From NCBI RefSeq assembly GCF_016925615.1, contig NZ_CP070499.1, positions 2,108,001 to 2,172,000 on the forward strand: a stretch of DNA of 64,000 nucleotides, in the 5' to 3' direction. The notes under the pieces were generated by a model, which did not search any database, was not told where the DNA came from, and saw nothing but the letters and a program-made list of their open reading frames with translations. Origin of the DNA: Natronosporangium hydrolyticum. GTDB taxonomy: Bacteria > Actinomycetota > Actinomycetes > Mycobacteriales > Micromonosporaceae. Position numbers and translations under genes: made by a program. Below, piece after piece: positions 36,013 through 48,529 of this stretch (its first letter is position 1; the number at the start of each line of letters is the position of its first letter).

Positions 36013-38241
36013 TCAGCGGGTGCCGACCGGTTCGGCCTCCCGCTCGGAGAGTTCGTGCCGCAGCTTCTCGCCCTCGATGTCCACGTTGGGGAGGATCTTG
36101 TCCAGCCAGCGGGGCAGCCACCACGCAGCCCGGCCGAGCAGCGCCAGCAGTGCTGGTACCAGGGTCATCCGCACCACGAACGCATCCAGCGCGATCGCGA
36201 TCGCCAGCGCCAAGGCGATCTGCAGGATGAAGTCCATGCCGGAGAGGGTGAACCCGGCGAAGACGCTGATCATGATGATCGCTGCGGCCGCCACCACCCG
36301 GGAACCGTGCTGGAAACCGGTCACCACCGCTGCCTTGGGTGCCGCGCCGTGGACGTACTCTTCCCGCATCCGGGTGACCATGAAGACCTGGTAGTCCATG
36401 GCCAGCCCGAAGACCACGCCGATCAGGATGATCGGAAGGAAGCTGACGACCAGGTCGGACTGCGTCACCGGCAGCAGGTCGGTCAACCAGCCCCACTGGA
36501 AGACCGCGACCACCGCACCGAAGGTCGCGCCCATGGTGAGCAGGAAGCCCAGCGCCGCCTTGATCGGCACCAGGATCGACCGGAAGACCAGCAACATCAG
36601 CAGCAGCGACAGCCCGACCACCACGCTGAGGTACGGCAGCAGCGCCTGGCCCATCTGCTCGTTGAAGTCGATGATGATCGCGGTCTGGCCGGTCACCGCC
36701 ACGGCGACACCGGCCTCCTGCTCGATCGCGGTGGTGCCACCCCGGATCGCCTCGACCAGCTCCTCGGTCGCCTCGCTGCTGGGGCCGGTCTGCGGGATCA
36801 CCGTCACCAGGGCGGTGTCGCCGGCCTGGTTGAAGACCGGAGGCTGCGCGAACACCACGTTGTCCAGCTCGCTGACGGTCTGGAAGACGCGTTGGGCGGC
36901 CGGCTCCGGGTCAGGGCTGCCGAGGGTGTCGACGACCACCATCAGTGGGCCGTTCGCCCCGGCCCCGAAGCCCTCCGCGATCAGGTCGTACGCCTGCCGT
37001 TGGGTGGTGTCCTCGCCCATCTGTCCGTCGTCGGGCAGGCCGAGCCGCAGGTCGGCGGCGGGGATCGCCAACGCCACCATGCCCACGCCGACCAGCAGCA
37101 GCACCGGCAGTGGCCGACGGGTGATGAACTTGACGTAGCGGGTGCCGAGGCTGGGGTTGCCGTCGGCCTCCTGCGCCTCCGGGTCGCGGGCGCGCAGGCC
37201 GGGCACCTGGCCGCCGGTGATCCGGCGGCCGACCATCCCGCAGAGCGCCGGAAGCATCGTCAGCGCGATCAGCACCGCCATGGCGACCGCGAACGCCGCC
37301 GCCAGGCCCATCTCGGTGAGCATGTCCAGGCCGACCACCGAGAGGCCGAGCAGCGCGATCATCACCGTGAGGCCGGCGAAGACCACCGCGGAACCAGCCG
37401 TCCCGAGCGCCCGGCCCATCGCCTCCGGGCCCGGGTCCTGGTCTCCCGAATCGGCGAGGACTCTGCGCTCGTGGCGGTAGCGGGAGACGATGAACAGGGA
37501 GTAGTCGATCGCCAGCGCCAGCCCCAGCATCAGCGCCAAGGTGGGGCTGGAGCTGGAGAGATCGAAGAATCGGGTCGCCGCGGTGAGCGCGGCGATGGTG
37601 ATACCGATGCCGATGATCGCGTTGAGCAGCGGCAAGCCGGCGGCGACGAACGAGCCGAAGGTGATCACCAGAACGATGGCCGCCACCCCGAGTCCGATCA
37701 GCTCGGCGGCGTGGTTCTCGAACTCCTCCATCAGTGCTTCGCCGGCGAGTTCCACGGTCATCCCGGCGTCTCGCGCGGGCTCGACCGCCTCGGTCAGCTC
37801 CTCGTTCGCGGCCGGGAAGGAGTTGTTGAAGGCCACCTCGGCGTAGGCGATCCGCAGGTCCGGCGCGACCGTCTGCGCCTCGAACGGATCGGTGACCGCC
37901 ACCACGTCGCGCACCTGCGCCAGCTCCTGCAGGGTGGCGGCGAGGGTCGCCTGGTGCTCTGGGTCAGTAAGGGCTTCGCCCTCGTCGACCGCGAACACCA
38001 CCCGGGCGGTGGCGCCGTCGTTCGCCGCCTCCGGGAACCGCTCCTGCAGCATCGCGAGCGCGTCCACGGATTCGGTGCCCGGCACGTCGAAGGAGTCGGT
38101 GGTCTCCTCGGCGAGGGTGGCGGCGGCGACGCCCATCAGCACCAGCAACGCCAACCAGAGGGCGGCGACCGTCTTTCGCCGTCTGAACGCGGACCGGCCG
38201 AGCCGGTAGAGCAGCGTGGACAACCGAGAATCTCCCGTCAC
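36013..38241 (-). CDS. MMPL-family (RND) transporter
   Basis: A 742-aa membrane transporter with twofold RND organisation: helix 1 at about 24-44, an external loop, a block of five helices (about 185-335), another helix and loop, then a second block (about 530-705). LALAIDYSLFIVSRYRHE and GVVFGLAMDYQVFMVTR carry the Asp-Tyr pairs of the proton relay. MMPL proteins export lipids or drugs; the substrate is unknown. No regulator adjoins it. Confidence 0.92.
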   Translation of the reverse strand: MTGDSRLSTLLYRLGRSAFRRRKTVAALWLALLVLMGVAAATLAEETTDSFDVPGTESVDALAMLQERFPEAANDGATARVVFAVDEGEALTDPEHQATLAATLQELAQVRDVVAVTDPFEAQTVAPDLRIAYAEVAFNNSFPAANEELTEAVEPARDAGMTVELAGEALMEEFENHAAELIGLGVAAIVLVITFGSFVAAGLPLLNAIIGIGITIAALTAATRFFDLSSSSPTLALMLGLALAIDYSLFIVSRYRHERRVLADSGDQDPGPEAMGRALGTAGSAVVFAGLTVMIALLGLSVVGLDMLTEMGLAAAFAVAMAVLIALTMLPALCGMVGRRITGGQVPGLRARDPEAQEADGNPSLGTRYVKFITRRPLPVLLLVGVGMVALAIPAADLRLGLPDDGQMGEDTTQRQAYDLIAEGFGAGANGPLMVVVDTLGSPDPEPAAQRVFQTVSELDNVVFAQPPVFNQAGDTALVTVIPQTGPSSEATEELVEAIRGGTTAIEQEAGVAVAVTGQTAIIIDFNEQMGQALLPYLSVVVGLSLLLMLLVFRSILVPIKAALGFLLTMGATFGAVVAVFQWGWLTDLLPVTQSDLVVSFLPIILIGVVFGLAMDYQVFMVTRMREEYVHGAAPKAAVVTGFQHGSRVVAAAAIIMISVFAGFTLSGMDFILQIALALAIAIALDAFVVRMTLVPALLALLGRAAWWLPRWLDKILPNVDIEGEKLRHELSEREAEPVGTR

Positions 38242-38424
38242 TGAGTGGGTCAGCGTCAGCCTAAGCCGGAGCTGGATAGCTGCGACCGTCGCTTAAAGAC
38301 GTTGTGGCCTATGGCACCCTGGTGTACCCAGCCGGTGCTGAGAGCTTCCTGAGAACCAGGACCCACTATGCTGGCCCGGATGGCAGACCACGAGCGGGGG
38401 CGCCGTGGCGGCTAGGAGGCCAAG

Positions 38425-39045
38425 GTGCGTAATCAGCCCATAAGCGAGTTCTTGAGTCAGCTCGCCGCCCGGATGCCGGCTCCCGGTGGCGGCGCGGCGG
38501 CCGCGTTGCACGCCGCACAGTCGGCGGCGCTGCTGGCGATGGTCGCCCGTTACAGCGAAGGCGCGAAGTACGCCGACCATGAGCCGGTGATCACGCGGGT
38601 GCGGGAGACCGCCGACCGGCTGCGCGATACCGCACTGTCGTTGGCTGAGGCGGATGCCAAGGCCTTCAGCGCGGTCGCCGAGGCGTACGCGATGCCGAAG
38701 GCGACCCCGGGCGAGCAGGCGGCCCGGTCGGCGGCGATCGCCCGGGCGCTCGCCGGCGCCGCCGAGCCGCCGGCTGAGGTCGCCACGCTGGCCGGCCAGC
38801 TGATCGGTCTCGCCGATGAGCTGCTCCCGGTCGGCAACCCGAATGTGCTGCCCGATGTCGCCGCGGCCGCGGAGGCGGCCCGGGCGGCGGCCAGCACCGC
38901 CCGGGTCAATGTCGAGGTCAACTTGGCGGGCGTGACCGACGACGTGTTGCGGGTCAAGCTCGCCACCGAGATGGCGGTGGTCGACACCGTGGCGGCCCGG
39001 GCCGAGCGGATCACCGCCGCAGTGCGGGTGCGGATCTCCGCGTGA
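38425..39045 (+). CDS. Cyclodeaminase/cyclohydrolase (FchA-like) family protein
   Basis: A 206-aa all-helical protein of the formiminotransferase-cyclodeaminase/FchA family (FLSQLAARMPAPGGGAAAAL; VNVEVNLAGVTDD). Members act on formimino- or methenyl-tetrahydrofolate. GTG 38425 has TAGGAGG upstream. It overlaps the FolD-like gene by 4 nt, so the natural role is methenyl-THF cyclohydrolase working with that dehydrogenase. Confidence 0.85.
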   Translation: MRNQPISEFLSQLAARMPAPGGGAAAALHAAQSAALLAMVARYSEGAKYADHEPVITRVRETADRLRDTALSLAEADAKAFSAVAEAYAMPKATPGEQAARSAAIARALAGAAEPPAEVATLAGQLIGLADELLPVGNPNVLPDVAAAAEAARAAASTARVNVEVNLAGVTDDVLRVKLATEMAVVDTVAARAERITAAVRVRISA

Positions 39046-39878
39046 GCGCACGGGAGCTGGCCGGGCGAGCCCTCGCCCGCGCGATCCGCGAGGAGACCGC
39101 GGCGCAGGCGAGCGCGTTGGCCGCGGCCGGGCGGCCCGCCCGGCTGGTGATCGTGACGGCCACCGACGACGACGCCAGCGGCTGGTATGTCCGATCGTTG
39201 GCGAAGGCGGCGAGCGGGGTCGGGGTGGAGTGCGAGGTGGTCGACCTCGGGCCCGCCGCCGACGCCGCCACGATCCGCCGCGAGCTGACTGGGCGCAGCG
39301 CCGACCCGCAGGTCAGCGGGGTGATGCTGCAGACTCCGCTGCCGCCGGGCGCATCCGCCGCCGAGCTCGCCGAGGCGATCGCGGTCGAGAAGGACGTCGA
39401 CGGTGCGAATCCGTGGTCGCTGGGCCGGCTCGCCGCCGGCCGGCCGGCCTTCGCCCCGGCGACCGCCGAGGCGGTGGTCCGGCTCCTGGCGCATTACGAG
39501 GTGCCGCTGGCGGGGCGGCCGGCGGTGGTGGTCGGGCGTTCCACAGTGGTGGGAAAGCCGCTGGCGCAGCTGCTGCTGGACCGGGACGCCACCGTGACCG
39601 TGTGCCACTCGCGCACCGCGGATCTGGTGGCGGTGACCCGTTCCGGGGAGCTGGTGGTGGCCGCGGTCGGCCGGACCCACCTGATCGGACCCGAGTATGT
39701 GTCGCCGGGTGCGGTAGTGGTGGACGTCGGGACCAACCCGACTCCCGACGGCGGGTTGGCCGGAGACGTGGACCCGGCGGTGGCGGCGCACGCGGACGCG
39801 CTCAGCCCGGTGCCGGGCGGGGTCGGCCCGGTCACCACCGCGCTGCTGCTCGCCCACACTGTGACCGCCGCGATCTGA
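39042..39878 (+). CDS. folD: FolD-like methylene-THF dehydrogenase lacking the catalytic Lys
   Basis: A 278-aa FolD-type protein. Tyr49 of the active-site helix, the Q-x-PLP loop (LQTPLPPG), KDVDG and the cofactor motif GRSTVVGKP are all present. At the position of the conserved YVxxK lysine it has Leu (Y49-V-R-S-L53), and the usual PCTPxG is replaced by FAPATAE. In characterised FolD enzymes that Lys is needed for the cyclohydrolase step, so this may be a dehydrogenase-only form whose missing step is done by the overlapping FchA-like gene. Confidence 0.85.
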   Translation: MSARELAGRALARAIREETAAQASALAAAGRPARLVIVTATDDDASGWYVRSLAKAASGVGVECEVVDLGPAADAATIRRELTGRSADPQVSGVMLQTPLPPGASAAELAEAIAVEKDVDGANPWSLGRLAAGRPAFAPATAEAVVRLLAHYEVPLAGRPAVVVGRSTVVGKPLAQLLLDRDATVTVCHSRTADLVAVTRSGELVVAAVGRTHLIGPEYVSPGAVVVDVGTNPTPDGGLAGDVDPAVAAHADALSPVPGGVGPVTTALLLAHTVTAAI

Positions 39879-39893
39879 CCCGCCCCCGGCTGG

Positions 39894-40736
39894 TCATGAC
39901 CGTCGGCTGCGGTAGGCGCGCTGCCGGCAGGCCGGTGAACAGTACGCCCGGCGCCGGCCGTTGGTCGGCTGAGCTACCGGACCACCGCAGGTCGGGCAAG
40001 TTTCGTTACGCGTTTCGTCACGTCGATTGACCAACACTTCGACGCCGTCGAGCACCCGCTCCAGGCCGAACTCGAACGGGTCCGCCGGTTCGTCGTACGC
40101 GCCGGCCTCCCACAGCCAGCTCAGGGTGGGGTAGCGGTCCATTCGCGCGAAGAGCGTCTCCCGTGAACTCCACCATTCCTGCTCGGTCACCCCGCTGCGG
40201 CGCTCCTCCTGTGCCGCCTCCACCAGCCGCAGCGCCTCCGCGTCCACGAACCGGCCCACCAGCTCCACGGCGGCGACCATCTCGGACGGGGTGAGGTTGG
40301 TGTCGGCGACGACGCTCAGCATGTGCTCGAAGTACGCGACGGCGCGGGGGCCGGGTACGTGCCGGGTGCCCCGCACCTCGGCCAGCCACGGATGGCGCCG
40401 GCGCAGCTGCCAACCGGCGCGGGCGCAGGCCGCCAGTTGGGGCCGCCAGCCGTCCGCGGTCTTCGCCGGTGGTGGCTCGATCACGGCGTCACACATCAGG
40501 TTGACGAGCTGGTCCCGGCCCGGGACGTGGCGGTACAGCGACATGGTGGTGAAGCCGAGCCGGTCGGCGACGCGGCGCATCGAGAGCCCGGCGAGCCCGT
40601 CGGCGTCGGCGACCGCGATGGCGGCCGGCACGATCTGGTCGAGGGTGAGCCCTCGCCGTGGCGCGGCTGGCCGCGGTCGGTCACCCCAGAGCAGCTCAAC
40701 CCCGTGATCCGGGTCTCCCGCTAAACCCCTCGCCAT
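39894..40736 (-). CDS. TetR-family regulator with C-terminal Cys motif
   Basis: A 280-aa TetR/AcrR-type regulator. The HTH is AVADADGLAGLSMRRVADRL then TTMSLYRHVPGRDQLV, followed by a TetR_C domain. A C-terminal tail (about 245-278) has CPTCGGPV and YCSPACRQRAYRSR, a probable zinc-binding treble clef seen in some actinobacterial TetR proteins. AAGGAGG precedes ATG 40736. Divergent from the beta-helix gene with an operator between them. Confidence 0.87.
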   Translation of the reverse strand: MARGLAGDPDHGVELLWGDRPRPAAPRRGLTLDQIVPAAIAVADADGLAGLSMRRVADRLGFTTMSLYRHVPGRDQLVNLMCDAVIEPPPAKTADGWRPQLAACARAGWQLRRRHPWLAEVRGTRHVPGPRAVAYFEHMLSVVADTNLTPSEMVAAVELVGRFVDAEALRLVEAAQEERRSGVTEQEWWSSRETLFARMDRYPTLSWLWEAGAYDEPADPFEFGLERVLDGVEVLVNRRDETRNETCPTCGGPVAQPTNGRRRAYCSPACRQRAYRSRRS

Positions 40737-40751
40737 CGTCGCCTCCTTGGT

Positions 40752-40764
40752 GTGTACTGTACAC
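40752..40764. promoter_or_regulatory. TetR operator GTGTAC-T-GTACAC
   Basis: A perfect 13-bp dyad in the 58-bp gap between the divergent TetR and beta-helix genes, with another half-like GTGTAC at 40768-40773. Such a position allows one repressor to control both genes. Confidence 0.7.
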
Positions 40765-40794
40765 CTTGTGTACGCCATAAACAGGGAGGCATCA

Positions 40795-42522
40795 ATGCAG
40801 GACTTCTACGTGGCGGTCGGGGGCGACGACTCCGGCCCGGGCAGCCTGGACCGGCCGTTCGGGACCCTCACCCGAGCCCGCGATGCGGCGCGGGACGTCG
40901 GCGGCGAGGTCGTCGTCCACCTCCGCGGCGGAGTCCACACCATCTCCGAGCCATGGGTGCTGACCGGCGACGACTCAGCGAGCGAGGGCCGCCGGATCGG
41001 CTACCAGGCGTACGGCTTCGGCACCGCGGACCAGGAGGAGGTGGTGATCAGCGGGGGCCGAGAGATAAGCGACTGGCAGGTGGTCGACGGGGTGTGGCTG
41101 GCAGAGATTGGCGATCTGGCCCCCCGTCAGCTCTCCGTCGCCGGCCGCCGGGCCGAGCGGGCGGGCATCGACGGCCTGCCGCCGGACGCTGCCAGGACCG
41201 AGACCGGCTACACCACCGAGAGCGCCGCGCCCCGCTCCTGGCGGAGCCCGGCCGACGTCGAGTTCGTCTATCGGGGGGTCTACCCCTGGACGGAGGCCCG
41301 GTGTCCAGTCGCCGAAGTCTCGGGCGAGGGCCCGGTGGCGATCACTATGGTGCAGCCGGCCTTCGCCCTCGCCATCGACCTCTACAACTTCTCCTACGGG
41401 GAGGTGACCCAGTACGGGCCGGGACTGCCCAGCCGGGTGGAGAACGACCCCACCTTCCTCACCGAGCCGGGCACCTTCGTGGTGGAGCGCGCTCGCCCCG
41501 GCCGGCACCTGCTTCACTATCTGCCGAGGCCGGACGAGGACCCCGAGCACACTCCGGCGGTCGTACCGGCGGTGGCGACGCTGCTGCGCGCCGAGCGGCT
41601 GCGCGGTGTCTCCTTCCGTGGCCTGACCTTCGCCGACGCGACCTGGTCCGGCCCCGGAGACCGGAACGGGTTCCTGCACTATCACGGCAACTCGTTCTAT
41701 GAAGGTGGGCCGGTCGAGCAGGTGACATTAGGGGAGGGCGCGTGGGTGACGGTCCCCGGCAAAGCCAGCACCATCCCGGCCGGGGTGGTCTTCACCGATT
41801 GCCGCCACGTGAAGATCGAGGGCTGTCGGTTCACCCGGATCGGCGCGGCCGGTCTGGCGATCGAAGCCGGCGCCGACCTGACGGTCCGCGGCTGTGACTT
41901 CGAAGGGCTGTCGGCCGGTGCGGTCACCATCACCGCTGCCGCCACGGTCCACTTCGAGGAGAACCGGATCCGCCACGTCGGGCTCGACTACTCCGGTAGC
42001 CCCGGGATCCAGTTGACCGACACCCGTGACTGCGTGGTGGCGCAGAACGAGGTCAGCGAGGTGCCGCACTGTGGCATCGTCGCCGGGCCGGGCGAGGGGA
42101 CCCGCATTCTCCGCAACCGCACCACCGGCACCATGAGCGTGCTGGCCGACGGTGGCGGCATCTACCTCGCCGGAGACCAGGGGGGCTCGCCCGACCGGGC
42201 CGCGGTGATCAGCGGAAACGTCATCGCGGACACCCGCACGCCGTACAACTTCGGGCTCTACACCGACTACGGTGCTGCGTGGGTCACGATCGAGGAGAAC
42301 GTGGTCACCGGGGCGGACAACTCGGCGGTGCTGGAGGTCTCGCCGCCGCTGGAACACGTCGTCTACCGGGGTAACTTCTGGGACGCCGACCCGGTCGGGG
42401 CAGCGGCGCCACCCGCCGGGGTCCGCTATGAGGGCAACACCACCCTCACTGATCCGGCGGAGCTGGCCGCCGCCACGGCCACGATCCAGCAACGGGCAGG
42501 GCTGCGTGGCCCTCGCCGGTGA
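40795..42522 (+). CDS. Right-handed beta-helix protein (GH141/pectate-lyase-like)
   Basis: A 575-aa protein. It opens FYVAVGGDDSGPGSLDRPFG then LTRARDAAR, the typical start of parallel beta-helix carbohydrate-active proteins, and continues with LRGGVHTI, ISGGREISDW and many beta-helix coils (GCRFTRIGAAGLAIEAGADL). The pattern recalls GH141 and polysaccharide-lyase-like families. There is no signal peptide, so it would act in the cytoplasm on an imported oligosaccharide unless exported by another route. GGGAGG precedes ATG 40795. Probably repressed by the divergent TetR. Confidence 0.72.
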   Translation: MQDFYVAVGGDDSGPGSLDRPFGTLTRARDAARDVGGEVVVHLRGGVHTISEPWVLTGDDSASEGRRIGYQAYGFGTADQEEVVISGGREISDWQVVDGVWLAEIGDLAPRQLSVAGRRAERAGIDGLPPDAARTETGYTTESAAPRSWRSPADVEFVYRGVYPWTEARCPVAEVSGEGPVAITMVQPAFALAIDLYNFSYGEVTQYGPGLPSRVENDPTFLTEPGTFVVERARPGRHLLHYLPRPDEDPEHTPAVVPAVATLLRAERLRGVSFRGLTFADATWSGPGDRNGFLHYHGNSFYEGGPVEQVTLGEGAWVTVPGKASTIPAGVVFTDCRHVKIEGCRFTRIGAAGLAIEAGADLTVRGCDFEGLSAGAVTITAAATVHFEENRIRHVGLDYSGSPGIQLTDTRDCVVAQNEVSEVPHCGIVAGPGEGTRILRNRTTGTMSVLADGGGIYLAGDQGGSPDRAAVISGNVIADTRTPYNFGLYTDYGAAWVTIEENVVTGADNSAVLEVSPPLEHVVYRGNFWDADPVGAAAPPAGVRYEGNTTLTDPAELAAATATIQQRAGLRGPRR

Positions 42523-42549
42523 GCCGGCGCGGCTGACGGCGGTCGGCGA

Positions 42550-46263
<3,714 letters not shown>

Positions 46264-46421
46264 GTCGCCCGCCAGAATATGCGGGCGACATCTGGTGGCC
46301 AAACTATTTCGGCAGGTGGTCGCGGCGGGCCCGGCTACCGGGGGCCGCCGCCCGGATCAGGTCTTGTGAAGTAGGGCTGGACATCGTAAGTGTCGCGTCG
46401 ATCACCGCGCCCTTTTCGCGT

Positions 46422-46478
46422 CGATCATGAGCGTGGCAGCCGACACGCCCGGCGTTTCTGTCAACTCGCTCATGATCG
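46422..46478. repeat. GATCA-tipped compound palindrome in the hrpA-gntR gap
   Basis: Outer arms CGATCATGAGCG (46422-46433) and CGCTCATGATCG (46467-46478) with inner ACGCC/GGCGT. A direct repeat CGCGTCGATCA occurs at 46394-46404 and 46417-46427. The 398-bp gap 46264-46661 otherwise holds only the dre-like sites and the Shine-Dalgarno of the GntR gene. Confidence 0.65.
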
Positions 46479-46508
46479 GCGCGGTGGGTGGCGGGGTCTG
46501 GTGGGCTG

Positions 46509-46524
46509 TGTGGGCTAGACCAAT
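46509..46524. promoter_or_regulatory. dre-like (DasR) site 1
   Basis: TGTGGGCTAGACCAAT resembles the DasR-responsive element ACTGGTCTAGACCAGT, with the CTAGACCA half intact. Confidence 0.55.
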
Positions 46525-46564
46525 TGGCCGTTCGTGGGGGTGAGGTCCAGGATCACAGTTTGAT

Positions 46565-46580
46565 AAATTCCTAGACCAGC
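46565..46580. promoter_or_regulatory. dre-like half site 2
   Basis: AAATTCCTAGACCAGC keeps the CTAGACCAG half of the dre consensus; the left half is degenerate. Confidence 0.4.
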
Positions 46581-46607
46581 GGCGTTCTACAAGGAGGTAG
46601 CGCCGGT

Positions 46608-46623
46608 ACTGTCCTAGACCACT
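46608..46623. promoter_or_regulatory. dre-like (DasR) site 3
   Basis: ACTGTCCTAGACCACT keeps 13 of 16 consensus positions and lies 38 bp before the GntR start, where binding would autorepress the operon. Confidence 0.6.
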
Positions 46624-46661
46624 GGCTCGCTGGTTCGGCGGGCGCAGGACCGGGAGGCGCG

Positions 46662-47420
46662 GTGCGCAACGCCAAGTATCACTCTATCCGTGACGAGATC
46701 CTCGATCTCGTCGAGGAGCTCAACGTCGGAGACGCGTTGCCCCCCGAACGGGTGCTGGCACCGCGATTCGCCGTCTCCCGGATGACGCTGCGGAGGGCGG
46801 TGGAGGAGCTCGTGCGAGAAGGTCGGTTGGAACGCCGGCACGGCGCCGGCACCTTCGTCGCCGAGCCCAAGATTGCGCAGGGGCTTGCGGTCACCTCGTT
46901 CTCGGAGGACATGCGGCAGCGCGGTTCGGTGCCGGCGAGCCGCACCCTCGCCGTGGACGAGGTGCTCGCCGGGGCCCAGCTGGGCCGCCGGTTGGAGATC
47001 TCCCCCGGCGACCGGGTGACCCGGGTGGCGCGGCTGCGGCTGGCCGACGACGCGCCGATGGCGCTGGAGACGCTGCATGTGCCCCAGTCGGTCGCCCCCG
47101 ACCTGACCGGCGAGATGCTCGACAACCAGTCCTTCTACGAGCTGCTCGGCGCCCGGTACGGAGTGGCGTTGGCGCGGGGTCGGCAGACCATCGAGGCGAC
47201 CGTCACCGACGAGGCGGAGTCGGAGATCCTTGAGGTGCCGCTGCACTCGCCCGCCTTCCTTTTCGAGCGGATCTCCCACGCCACCGACGGTCGGGTGGTG
47301 GAGTTCGTCCGGTCGGTCTACCGGGGCGACCGGTACCAGTTCGCGCTGGATCTGCACCCGGACCGGGGGCGGCTGGAGCGGGCCGACCGGTCGCCGGCCC
47401 CCGCGGCTGGGGGGCCCTGA
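46662..47420 (+). CDS. GntR/HutC-family regulator (DasR-like)
   Basis: A 252-aa regulator with an N-terminal winged helix (LPPERVLAPRFAVSRMTLRRA) and a UTRA ligand domain (about 85-235, FLFERISHATDGRVVEF). DasR-type proteins bind GlcN-6-P or GlcNAc-6-P and control aminosugar genes. The dre-like sites upstream and the amino-sugar genes downstream support that role. GGGAGG precedes GTG 46662. Its stop overlaps the kinase start (TGATG). Confidence 0.85.
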   Translation: MRNAKYHSIRDEILDLVEELNVGDALPPERVLAPRFAVSRMTLRRAVEELVREGRLERRHGAGTFVAEPKIAQGLAVTSFSEDMRQRGSVPASRTLAVDEVLAGAQLGRRLEISPGDRVTRVARLRLADDAPMALETLHVPQSVAPDLTGEMLDNQSFYELLGARYGVALARGRQTIEATVTDEAESEILEVPLHSPAFLFERISHATDGRVVEFVRSVYRGDRYQFALDLHPDRGRLERADRSPAPAAGGP

Positions 47421-48529
47421 TGCCGGTGCTCGCGGTGGATGCCGGCCGCACGCACTGCCGGGCGGCGTATTTTCCCACCCCGGACGCGTGCGACCCGGAG
47501 TCGGTGGTGACCGTGGCCAGCGAGGGCACGCTCGCCGACCCGGCGGGGGCAAGCCGGGTCGCGGCGAGAGTCGTGACCGCGTTGGCGACCCTCGGGCGGT
47601 GGCCGCACGAGACCCCGAGCACCCTGGTGGTGGCGGCCGCCGGCTGCCTCTCGCGGCCGGCCGCGGCGGCCGGGCTTGCCGAGCAGCTGGCGGGGGCGCT
47701 GGCGACCCCGTCCCGGTGGGGGCTGGGCGCCGGCACGGATCGGCTCGTGGTTGCCGACATCGTGGTCACGAGCGATGTGGTCGCCGCCCACGCCAGCGCC
47801 TTCGCGGGCGCCGCCGGTGTGGTGCTGGCGGTGGGCACCGGGGCGGTGGCGCTGGCGGTGGCGGAGAACGGGGAGCACACGGTGGTCGACGGCGCCGGCT
47901 ACCTGTTCGGCGATGCCGGCGGCGGTTTCTGGATCGGTCGGTCGGGTCTGGCGGCGGCGCTACGCCACGGTGAGGGCCGGGCTGGCGGGTCGGCGGCGCT
48001 GGCCGAGGCGGCTACGGCCTCGTTCGCTCCGCCCGGTGGCACGCTGCGGGACGGGGTGACGGCGCTGTACGGGGAGGCTGACCCGACGAGCCGGGTGGCT
48101 CGGGTGGCGTCGTTCGCACCGGCTGTCGCCGTCGCTACTCGGGGCGGGGACGAGGTGGCGGCCGCGATCTGGCGGGACGCCGTCGCCGAGCTGGCGGAGA
48201 CCGCGGCGGCCGGGTGCGTGGTGCTGCCGGCGGAGCAGCGCCGGGTGGCGTTGGTCGGGTCGATGTTCGAGGTTGCGGATCTGCTCACCGCGCCGCTGCG
48301 GCGGCGGCTGGCGGAGCGGGTCGGCGACGTCGAGGTACGTACGGGTGCCGGTGATGGCCTGGCCGGCGCGGCCCGGCTTGCTCGGCGTCCGGTGGGTGGG
48401 TACGACCCGCTGTTGCGTTCTTGTGCGGTCGGCGCCCCCGCCGACCCGGATGGGGCGCCGGCTCTCGGGCTGGACGTGCCGGGGCGGGCAGCGGCCGGAA
48501 CTGCGGAATCGAGGAGGGAGATCGGGTGA
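47420..48529 (+). CDS. BadF/BcrA-type amino-sugar kinase (GlcNAc/MurNAc kinase-like)
   Basis: A 369-aa ASKHA-fold ATPase of the BadF/BadG/BcrA/BcrD family (VLAVDAGRTHCRAA; VLAVGTGAVALAV; GYLFGDAGGGFWIGR). Relatives include human GlcNAc kinase and the clostridial MurNAc/GlcNAc kinase MurK. With the importer and MurQ next to it, phosphorylation of imported MurNAc or GlcNAc is the likely reaction. The stop overlaps the binding-protein GTG. Confidence 0.82.
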   Translation: MPVLAVDAGRTHCRAAYFPTPDACDPESVVTVASEGTLADPAGASRVAARVVTALATLGRWPHETPSTLVVAAAGCLSRPAAAAGLAEQLAGALATPSRWGLGAGTDRLVVADIVVTSDVVAAHASAFAGAAGVVLAVGTGAVALAVAENGEHTVVDGAGYLFGDAGGGFWIGRSGLAAALRHGEGRAGGSAALAEAATASFAPPGGTLRDGVTALYGEADPTSRVARVASFAPAVAVATRGGDEVAAAIWRDAVAELAETAAAGCVVLPAEQRRVALVGSMFEVADLLTAPLRRRLAERVGDVEVRTGAGDGLAGAARLARRPVGGYDPLLRSCAVGAPADPDGAPALGLDVPGRAAAGTAESRREIG

